A stretch of 64,000 bases of DNA. Source: Cognatilysobacter xinjiangensis. GTDB lineage: Bacteria > Pseudomonadota > Gammaproteobacteria > Xanthomonadales > Xanthomonadaceae. Shown in pieces: positions 54,518 to 64,000 of this stretch (position 1 is the first letter of the stretch; every line of letters begins with the position of its first letter). The stretch is taken from the NCBI RefSeq assembly GCF_014651995.1, contig NZ_BMXY01000001.1:1612001-1676000 (forward strand). The letters run 5' to 3'. The notes below the pieces were generated by a model. The model was not told the origin of the DNA, ran no database searches, and was given only the letters and a program-made list of their open reading frames with translations. The position numbers and the translations under genes are program-made.

Positions 54518-54996
54518 CAGGATGTCGCCAGCAGGCAGACCGCCATCGCGGCGATGCCTTCCTCGCGCCCGGTGAAGCCGAGCTTCTCGGTCGTCGTCGC
54601 CTTGATGCTGACCGCGTCGACATCGATGCCGAGGTCTTCGGCGATGCGTTCGCGCATGGCCTGCGCATGCGGCCCGACCTTCGGGCGCTCGGCGAGCACG
54701 GTGGCGTCGACGTTGACCACGTGCCAGCCGCGCTCGCCGGCGAGCGCGCGGCAGTGGCGCAGGAATTCGCGGCTGTCGGCGTCGCGCCAGCGCTCGTCGG
54801 ACGGCGGGAAATGGCGGCCGATGTCGCCGAGCGCGAGCGCGCCTAGGATCGCGTCGCAGATCGCGTGCAGCACGACGTCGCCATCGGAATGCGCAACGAC
54901 GCCGCGCGCATGCGGGATGCGCACGCCGCCGAGCATCACGTGGTCGCCGTCACCGAAGGCGTGGACGTCGAAGCCCTGGCCGATACGCAGATTCAT
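54517..54996 (-). CDS. ispF: 2-C-methyl-D-erythritol 2,4-cyclodiphosphate synthase
   Basis: A 159-residue trimeric zinc enzyme of the non-mevalonate isoprenoid pathway. [21 protein letters not shown] has the zinc ligands Asp-x-His, [25 protein letters not shown] is canonical and [22 protein letters not shown] closes the active site. Length equals E. coli (159). It begins 13 bases after ispD on the same strand. Confidence 0.97.
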   Translation of the reverse strand: MNLRIGQGFDVHAFGDGDHVMLGGVRIPHARGVVAHSDGDVVLHAICDAILGALALGDIGRHFPPSDERWRDADSREFLRHCRALAGERGWHVVNVDATVLAERPKVGPHAQAMRERIAEDLGIDVDAVSIKATTTEKLGFTGREEGIAAMAVCLLATS

Positions 54997-55009
54997 GGGA
55001 TTTCCCGGG

Positions 55010-55702
55010 TCAGGAAGCGCTTGCGCGCAGCAGGTATTCGACGAGCGCGCGGTCGGCCGGCGTCGTCACCTTGATGTTGTCCTCGCGGCCTTCGACCAGG
55101 CGCGGACGCAGGCCCGCGTGCTCGAGCGCCATCGCCTCGTCGGTGACGGCGATGCCGTCGGCGAGCGCGCGTCGCAGCGCGTCGCGCAGCACGCCAAGGC
55201 GCGCGGCCTGCGGCGTGAGCGCGCGCCACAGGCCGTCCCGTGGCTGGGTGCCGGCGCTGCGGTCGCGGTCGCCACGCTTGAGCGTGTCGCGCACGGGCGC
55301 GGCGAGCAGAGCGCCATCCGCTGTTTCCAGCGCGGCGTCGATCACTCGGTCGAGATCCGCGGCAGCGAGGTTTGGACGTGCGGCGTCGTGCACCAGCACG
55401 AGCGCATCGTCGCCGGCGCGCTCGCGCAGGGCGTCGAGCGCGGCGAGCACGGAGAGCGCGCGCTCGGCGGCGCCTTGGCAGGTCAGAACCGGCTTGTCGT
55501 GATGCGACGTCCAACCGGGCCATCGCGCGTCGTCCGCGGCGAGCGCGACCATCGCGCCATCGACGCGCGGATGCGCGAGCAGCGCGTCGAGTGCATGCGC
55601 GATCAGCGGCCGACCCGCGACTTCGACGTACTGCTTCGGCACATCGCCGCCGAACCGGCTGCCCGATCCCGCCGCGGGCACCACCGCCCAGATCGCGGTC
55701 AC
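55010..55702 (-). CDS. ispD: 2-C-methyl-D-erythritol 4-phosphate cytidylyltransferase
   Basis: A 230-residue enzyme of the MEP pathway, adding CMP from CTP to methylerythritol phosphate. The N-terminal nucleotide loop [21 protein letters not shown] and later [11 protein letters not shown] and [12 protein letters not shown] are typical. The start is a GTG ([12 protein letters not shown]) that overlaps the ftsB stop (GTGA); no ATG gives a better N-terminus. CTP comes from PyrG, encoded two genes upstream of eno in the same cluster. Confidence 0.95.
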   Translation of the reverse strand: MTAIWAVVPAAGSGSRFGGDVPKQYVEVAGRPLIAHALDALLAHPRVDGAMVALAADDARWPGWTSHHDKPVLTCQGAAERALSVLAALDALRERAGDDALVLVHDAARPNLAAADLDRVIDAALETADGALLAAPVRDTLKRGDRDRSAGTQPRDGLWRALTPQAARLGVLRDALRRALADGIAVTDEAMALEHAGLRPRLVEGREDNIKVTTPADRALVEYLLRASAS

Positions 55703-56028
55703 GGCGCCGGCGCGGCCGTCGCAGGGGCGGCCTGCACGTTCTCGACCACGCGGTAGAACACCTCGCCCGGCCGGATCATGCCGAGCTCGCTGCGCGCGCG
55801 ATCCTCGACGGCCGCCTCGCCGGACTTGAGGTCCTGCACCTCGGCGGCCAGCGCGTCGTTGCGCTGGCGCAGGCCGCCGTTTTCGTGCGCGAGTGCATCG
55901 ACCTGCGCCTGCAGCGCGACCACCGCCTCGCGGCCGCCTTCGCCGTGCCACAGCCGCGTCTGCAGGCCCACCAGCAGCATCGCCAGCAGGCCGATCAGGA
56001 TCAGCAGGCCGTAGCGCGGGCGCGTCAT
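55699..56028 (-). CDS. ftsB: Cell division protein FtsB
   Basis: A 109-residue bitopic protein of the FtsQLB complex. One membrane helix (about residues 6-24, GLLILIGLLAMLLVGLQTRLW) is followed by a periplasmic coiled coil (REAVVALQAQVDALAHENGGLRQRNDALAAEVQDLKSG) and the conserved LGMIRPGEVFYRVV. Its Ala/Pro-rich end is longer than in E. coli. It sits between eno and ispD as in many gammaproteobacteria, three bases after eno. Confidence 0.94.
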   Translation of the reverse strand: MTRPRYGLLILIGLLAMLLVGLQTRLWHGEGGREAVVALQAQVDALAHENGGLRQRNDALAAEVQDLKSGEAAVEDRARSELGMIRPGEVFYRVVENVQAAPATAAPAP

Positions 56029-56031
56029 CGG

Positions 56032-58168
<2,137 letters not shown>

Positions 58169-58235
58169 CGCATGCTCCGGAACGGGGCGTCGCGCATGTC
58201 GCACGCGGCGCTGGAAAGGGGGACGGCCATGCGCG

Positions 58236-59960
<1,725 letters not shown>

Positions 59961-59993
59961 CTAACCCGGCGCGTCGCGACGCCCGGAAACGAC

Positions 59994-60017
59994 CGCGCCC
60001 CGGCGAACCGGGGCGCG
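59994..60017. terminator. GC-rich hairpin downstream of the Thr-rich protein gene
   Basis: CGCGCCCCGG / CCGGGGCGCG, a ten-base-pair stem with a CGAA tetraloop, 22 bases beyond the stop of the minus-strand gene. It is very stable, but lacks a T tract. Confidence 0.55.
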
Positions 60018-60038
60018 GCGTGACGCATGGCAGGACGC

Positions 60039-60509
60039 TTACTTGCGCTTGGCCTTGCTCTTGGCGCGCTTGTCCTTGTCCTTGGCGTCCTTGTCGGCTG
60101 CCGCCTTTTCGCTGAGCTGGCCGGTGCCTGCCAGCGCGTCGTCGTTCGACGTGGTGGTGGTCGTAGCCGTCGTACCGACGGTGCCGCTCGTGGTGGTCGA
60201 CGCGGTACCCGTCGTGGTCGTCGTGCCCGTCACCGGGTCGACGGTGGTGGACGTGGCGCCGGTCACGGGCGGGATCGTGGTGGTCGTCGTGGTGGCGGCG
60301 GTGCGCGGCTTCGTGCCATCGGTGGCCGTCGGCGGCGTGGTGGCCGCACCGGTCACGGCGTCGACCGCTTCGCTGCCGGTGGCCGTCGAGCCGACCGGGG
60401 CGTTGGCCACCGGCGGGGTCGTCGGTGCCGGGACCGGCGCGGCGACCTGGGCGAGAGCCGGCAGGGCAAGGGCGGTCAGGACCGAAGCGGCGAGAATGCG
60501 GTTCTTCAT
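60039..60509 (-). CDS. Exported Thr/Ala-rich low-complexity protein
   Basis: A 156-residue protein with a classical signal peptide (MKNRILAASVLTALALPALAQ) followed by about 90 residues of low-complexity Thr/Ala/Val/Pro repeats (for example TTTTTTIPPVTGATSTTV) and a basic, charged C-terminus (AADKDAKDKDKRAKSKAKRK). I cannot name a family. It has a strong AAAGGAGG ribosome site before the ATG, a sign of a well-translated, real gene. The Thr/Pro-rich part looks like a stalk or a disordered secreted segment. Confidence 0.72.
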   Translation of the reverse strand: MKNRILAASVLTALALPALAQVAAPVPAPTTPPVANAPVGSTATGSEAVDAVTGAATTPPTATDGTKPRTAATTTTTTIPPVTGATSTTVDPVTGTTTTTGTASTTTSGTVGTTATTTTTSNDDALAGTGQLSEKAAADKDAKDKDKRAKSKAKRK

Positions 60510-60686
60510 GGAGCCTCCTTTCATGGGGGATACGAACGCGGCCGTCACGGGCCGTCGTTCGGGGGCGAACCGTACGCGGCCTCCCCATAACCCTCGCGTG
60601 AAACGGAAATTAAGCTTGCAACCGGACGTTCATCTTTCGTTGACGGGTCTAAGCCCGTGCGACGCGCTCTGTTAGCATTTCGACTA

Positions 60687-62597
60687 ATGAACAAGCGATA
60701 CAACGCCGCCGACATCGAGGTGCTGTCCGGGCTGGACCCGGTCAAGCGCCGCCCGGGCATGTACACGGACACCGCCCGCCCCAACCACCTCGCCCAGGAG
60801 GTCATCGACAACTCCGTCGACGAAGCCCTGGGTGGCCACGCGAAGACCATCGAGGTCACGCTCCACGCCGACGGCAGCTGCTCCGTGCAGGACGACGGCC
60901 GCGGCATGCCGGTCGACATCCACCCGGAAGAGAAGATCCCCGGCGTCGAATTGATCCTCACCCGCCTGCACGCGGGCGGTAAGTTCAGCGGCAACAACTA
61001 CACGTTCTCCGGCGGCCTGCACGGCGTCGGCGTAAGCGTGGTCAACGCGCTCAGCACGCTCGTCGACGTGCGCATCAAGCGCGACGGCAACGAGTACCGG
61101 ATGACGTTCAAGGACGGCTTCCGCGACTCGCCACTGGAGGTCATCGGCAGCGTCGGCAAGAAGAACACCGGCACGCGCGTGCATTTCTGGCCGGACCCGA
61201 AGTACTTCGACACGCCGAAGATCAACGTCCGCGCACTGCGCCACCTGCTGCGCGCAAAAGCCGTGCTCTGCCCGGGCCTGACCGTCCGCCTGATCGACGA
61301 GAGCACCGGCGAGCGCGACGAGTGGTATTTCGAGGACGGCCTGCGTGACTACCTGCGCGGCGAGCTCGGCGAGCGCGAGGCGCTGCCGCAACAGCTGTTC
61401 GTCGGCCATCTCGCGAAGGAAACCGAGGTCGTGGACTGGGCCGCGGCCTGGGTGCCGGAAGGCGAGCTGGTCCAGGAGAGCTACGTCAACCTGATCCCGA
61501 CCGCGCAGCACGGCACGCACGTCAATGGCCTGCGTACGGGCTTTACCGACGCGCTGCGCGAGTTCTGCGACTTCCGCAACCTGCTGCCGCGCGGCGTGAA
61601 GCTCGCGCCGGAAGACGTGTGGGACCGGGTCGCGTTCGTGTTGTCGATCAAGATGACCGACCCGCAGTTCTCGGGGCAGACCAAGGAACGGCTGTCGTCG
61701 CGCCAGGCCGCGGGCTTCGTCGAATCGGCCGCGCATGACGCGTTCTCGCTCTGGCTCAACCAGCACGTCGACCTCGGCATGAAGATCGCGCAGCTGGCGA
61801 TCGAGCGCGCCGCGGCTCGCCTGAAGAGCGAGAAGGTGGTGCTGCGCAAGAAGGTCACGCAGGGGCCCGCCCTGCCCGGCAAGCTCGCCGACTGCGCCTC
61901 GCAGGATCTCTCGCGCACCGAGCTGTTCCTCGTCGAGGGCGACTCGGCGGGCGGAAGCGCGCGCCAAGCCCGCGAAAAAGACTTCCAGGCCATCCTTCCG
62001 TTGCGCGGCAAGATCCTCAACACCTGGGAAGTCGCGTCCAGCGGCGTGCTGGCGTCGCAGGAAGTGCATGACCTGGCTGTCGCCATCGGCTGCGATCCCG
62101 GCAAGGACGACCTCACCGGCCTGCGCTACGGCAAGGTGATCATCCTCGCCGACGCCGACTCCGACGGCCTGCACATCGCCACGCTGCTGTCGGCGCTGTT
62201 CCTCAAGCACTTCCCCGCGCTCGTCGCCGCCGGCCACGTGTTCGTCGCCATGCCGCCGCTGTTCCGCGTCGACGTCGGCAAGCAGGTGTTCTATGCGTTG
62301 GACGAGGAGGAGAAGCGCATCCTCATCGACCGCATCGAACGCGACCGCGCGGCCAAGAAGAAGGGCACGCCGACGGGCGCGATCAGCGTCACCCGCTTCA
62401 AGGGCCTCGGCGAGATGAACCCCGAGCAGCTGCGCGAGTCGACGATGCATCCGGACACGCGCCGCCTCGTCCAGCTCACCGTCGACGACCAGGACGCCAC
62501 CCAGGCGCTGATGGACATGCTGCTGGCGAAGAAGCGTGCCTCCGACCGCAAGGCATGGCTGGAGTCCAAGGGCGACCTGGCGACGCTCGAGGTCTGA
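60687..62597 (+). CDS. parE: DNA topoisomerase IV subunit B
   Basis: A 636-residue type IIA topoisomerase ATPase subunit. The GHKL ATPase has EVIDNSVDEALGGHA, VQDDGRGMPVDIHPEEKIPGVELILTRLHAGGKF and SGGLHGVGVSVVNALS; the TOPRIM domain has LVEGDSAGGSA, PLRGKILN and DADSDGLHIATLLSALF. The absence of the GyrB-specific insert and the 636-residue length (E. coli ParE 630) distinguish it from GyrB. The start MNKRYNAADIEVLSGLDPVKRRPGM is canonical. Its partner parC is not in this window. Confidence 0.97.
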   Translation: MNKRYNAADIEVLSGLDPVKRRPGMYTDTARPNHLAQEVIDNSVDEALGGHAKTIEVTLHADGSCSVQDDGRGMPVDIHPEEKIPGVELILTRLHAGGKFSGNNYTFSGGLHGVGVSVVNALSTLVDVRIKRDGNEYRMTFKDGFRDSPLEVIGSVGKKNTGTRVHFWPDPKYFDTPKINVRALRHLLRAKAVLCPGLTVRLIDESTGERDEWYFEDGLRDYLRGELGEREALPQQLFVGHLAKETEVVDWAAAWVPEGELVQESYVNLIPTAQHGTHVNGLRTGFTDALREFCDFRNLLPRGVKLAPEDVWDRVAFVLSIKMTDPQFSGQTKERLSSRQAAGFVESAAHDAFSLWLNQHVDLGMKIAQLAIERAAARLKSEKVVLRKKVTQGPALPGKLADCASQDLSRTELFLVEGDSAGGSARQAREKDFQAILPLRGKILNTWEVASSGVLASQEVHDLAVAIGCDPGKDDLTGLRYGKVIILADADSDGLHIATLLSALFLKHFPALVAAGHVFVAMPPLFRVDVGKQVFYALDEEEKRILIDRIERDRAAKKKGTPTGAISVTRFKGLGEMNPEQLRESTMHPDTRRLVQLTVDDQDATQALMDMLLAKKRASDRKAWLESKGDLATLEV

Positions 62598-62621
62598 GTT
62601 GGTCGATCATGTTGACGAGAA

Positions 62622-62643
62622 GGCCCGCTTCGGCGGGCTTTTT
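62622..62643 (+). terminator. Rho-independent terminator after parE
   Basis: GCCCGC/GCGGGC (62623-62628 and 62633-62638) with a TTCG loop and a five-base T tract (62639-62643), 26 bases after the parE stop. Confidence 0.85.
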
Positions 62644-62755
62644 CTTGCCGCATTCGATACGCAAGGAGCATCGCGGCGGCCCTGAAGGACGCCGAGGGCT
62701 GCGATGATGCGCGCACCGGCCGGGGCTGATGCCACGCGAATGTGCCCCGCCATCG

Positions 62756-63229
62756 ATGAACGATCCCCCCGTCATCTCGTCGAATTCGACGGCCCCGTCA
62801 TCGCCCATGGCCGAGGCTGACGGCATGCAGACCCATGCCCTGACCCAGGCCGTCGATGTCCGTCGCGGCAATGCGCGCGAGTCCTCCGAGGCGCTCGCGC
62901 TCGACGCGCGCCGCGCGGCGGCGGGGCTCGGGCTGTCGGCGCCGGATCTCGAGGCGCTGCTGGAGATCGACGCATCGACCGCCGCGTCCATCCGGTCCGG
63001 CGGCGCGCGTATCCAGTCGGGCAGCGCGCTTGCGACGCGCGTGCTGCTGCTGGTGCGGCTGCAGCGTGCGCTGGGCGATGTCTACGGCTCGGTCGACCAG
63101 GCCAACCAGTGGCTGGACGCCGTCGAGCCGTCGCTGGGCGACAAGCCGCGGGCGCTGCTGCGCACGCACGACGGCCTCGGCCGCGTGGTGTCGCAGATCG
63201 AGCGCCGCTGCAAGGACTGCCTCTGGTAG
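62756..63229 (+). CDS. Xre/MbcA/ParS-type (DUF2384) antitoxin-like protein
   Basis: A protein of up to 157 residues whose C-terminal part matches the Xre/MbcA/ParS toxin-binding domain (formerly DUF2384): LVRLQRALGDVYGSVDQANQWLDAVEPSLGDKPRALLRTHDGLGRVVSQIERRC. An Xre-like helical region precedes it (AAAGLGLSAPDLEALLEID). Such proteins usually pair with a RES-domain toxin, but no RES gene lies next to it in this window; the following gene is a convergent amidohydrolase. The start is uncertain (62729, 62756 or 62807) because no ribosome site stands out. Confidence 0.7.
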   Translation: MNDPPVISSNSTAPSSPMAEADGMQTHALTQAVDVRRGNARESSEALALDARRAAAGLGLSAPDLEALLEIDASTAASIRSGGARIQSGSALATRVLLLVRLQRALGDVYGSVDQANQWLDAVEPSLGDKPRALLRTHDGLGRVVSQIERRCKDCLW

Positions 63230-63236
63230 ACGCGCG

Positions 63237-64000
63237 TCAGGCCGTGAGCGCGGCGCGCAGCATTTCCGACAGCAGCGGCTGCAGCCGTGCGGCGGCCTCG
63301 TCGTCGTAGTCGGTCGTCATCTCGTCCATGTAGGTGCGCTGGCTGGTTTCCAGCTGCACGGCGTCGACGCCGTCATCGGGCCGGCCGTAATGGCGGGTGA
63401 TGTAACCGCCGCGGAAACGCCCGTTGGCCACCCAGTCGAACGCGTGCTGGCGGCCGAGCACGAGTTCGAGTGACTGCTGGATCGCCGGCCGGCAGCTCGC
63501 GCCGCCCGACGTTCCGAGATTGAGGTCGGGCAGCCGCCCCTCGAACAGGAACGGCAGGTCGCTTCCGCGGATCGAATGGCCTTCCCACAGCAGCACGCGG
63601 CCATGCGCGGCGCGCAGCCTCGCGAGTTCCGCCGCCAGCGCCTCGTGATACGGACGCCAGTACGTGTCGACACGCCGCGCGACCTCGGCCTCGTCCGGCT
63701 GCGCACCGTCGACATAGACATCATCGCCGCTGAAGCAGCGCGCGGGGCACAGGCCCGTCGTGTTCTGGCCGGGATACAGCGAGGTATCGTCCGGCGGACG
63801 GTTGAGGTCGACGACGTAGCGCGAGTAGCGCGGCACCAGCATCGACGCGCCGAGCTCGTGGCGTGCGAAAGCGTACAGGCGCGAGACGTGCCAGTCGGTG
63901 TCGGGCGCGCGCTGCGCGTGCGGTGTCATGCGCGAGGCGAGATCGGTCGGAATCTCGCTGCCGTCGTGCGGCAGGCTCACCAACAACGGCGCGCGGCCGC
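63237..64000 (-). CDS. N-formylglutamate amidohydrolase, partial at the right edge
   Basis: At least 254 residues of a predicted zinc hydrolase of the N-formylglutamate amidohydrolase (FGase) family. The reading frame continues to the window edge as GRAPLLVSLPHDGSEIP, so the true start lies beyond 64000. Motifs are VSLPHDG near the N-terminus, YVVDLNRPPDD, and LLWEGHSIRGSDLPF in the second half, where the family carries metal ligands. In histidine degradation such enzymes release formate from N-formylglutamate, but no other hut gene is visible here. The stop lies 7 bases from the convergent antitoxin-like gene. Confidence 0.85.
   Translation of the reverse strand, partial: GRAPLLVSLPHDGSEIPTDLASRMTPHAQRAPDTDWHVSRLYAFARHELGASMLVPRYSRYVVDLNRPPDDTSLYPGQNTTGLCPARCFSGDDVYVDGAQPDEAEVARRVDTYWRPYHEALAAELARLRAAHGRVLLWEGHSIRGSDLPFLFEGRLPDLNLGTSGGASCRPAIQQSLELVLGRQHAFDWVANGRFRGGYITRHYGRPDDGVDAVQLETSQRTYMDEMTTDYDDEAAARLQPLLSEMLRAALTA

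Noticed and set aside
60640-60678. TTGACG and TAGCAT as a parE promoter.
   Set aside because: The hexamers are 27 bases apart, well beyond the usual 16-19, so they are not a credible pair.

Overview
The window reads as one contiguous piece of a chromosome from a very GC-rich gammaproteobacterium, most likely a member of the Xanthomonadaceae/Lysobacteraceae (Lysobacter- or Luteimonas-like). The basis is gene content and order (GNAT-minC-minD-minE; miaA-hfq-hflX-hflK-hflC-DUF2065-purA; pyrG-kdsA-eno-ftsB-ispD-ispF-truD and surE-pcm-yqaA-nlpD), the frequent GTG/TTG starts and the strong G/C third-position bias. This is inference from recognisable proteins; no database search was possible. I see no tRNA or rRNA gene, no insertion sequence, no prophage and no CRISPR array.

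Layout. 1-10 kb: purT, a predicted lipoprotein, a five-gene unit (SPFH membrane protein, two small membrane proteins, a ribbon-helix-helix regulator and a DUF4177 protein) behind an AT-rich palindrome, a VanY-like peptidase, a frameshifted HAD hydrolase, a 3-methyladenine DNA glycosylase, DUF423, an SRPBCC protein and a DesK/NarL-type two-component pair. 10-20 kb: GNAT-minCDE, a small HExxH-like protein, an ACE-like M2 peptidase lipoprotein, an amino-acid permease, a Bcr/CflA exporter and an Atm1-type ABC exporter. 20-32 kb: tandem glycine riboswitch plus gcvP, a KGG-repeat stress protein, a diguanylate cyclase, a MATE pump, a UvrA2-like ATPase and a compact modABC. 32-37 kb: a CHASE3 histidine kinase/NarL regulator pair and an unknown small protein overlapping a chemoreceptor gene.

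37-53 kb is mostly a minus-strand housekeeping block: rlmE-ftsH, a small membrane protein with folP, putP, miaA-hfq-hflX-hflK-hflC-DUF2065 and purA, with two consensus DnaA boxes and a 19-bp palindrome between folP and putP. It is followed by yhbY and an Mth938-like gene (plus strand), and nlpD-yqaA-pcm-surE. 53-64 kb: smr, a small lipoprotein, then the pyrG-kdsA-eno-ftsB-ispD-ispF-truD cluster, a Thr/Ala-rich exported protein, parE, an orphan Xre/MbcA/ParS-type antitoxin-like gene and a partial N-formylglutamate amidohydrolase that runs off the right edge.

Functionally the region is dominated by core metabolism (purines, CTP, glycine cleavage, folate, KDO and isoprenoid precursors), division-site selection and septation (MinCDE, FtsB, NlpD), membrane proteostasis (FtsH with HflK/HflC) and RNA metabolism (Hfq, MiaA, HflX, RlmE, YhbY, TruD). 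The least explained parts are the SPFH/RHH/DUF4177 unit with its putative operator, the folP-putP intergenic region with DnaA boxes, and the unknown gene coupled to a chemoreceptor with a histidine-rich multi-pass sensor. No stretch above 300 bases lacks a gene except 20227-20649, which holds the glycine riboswitch.
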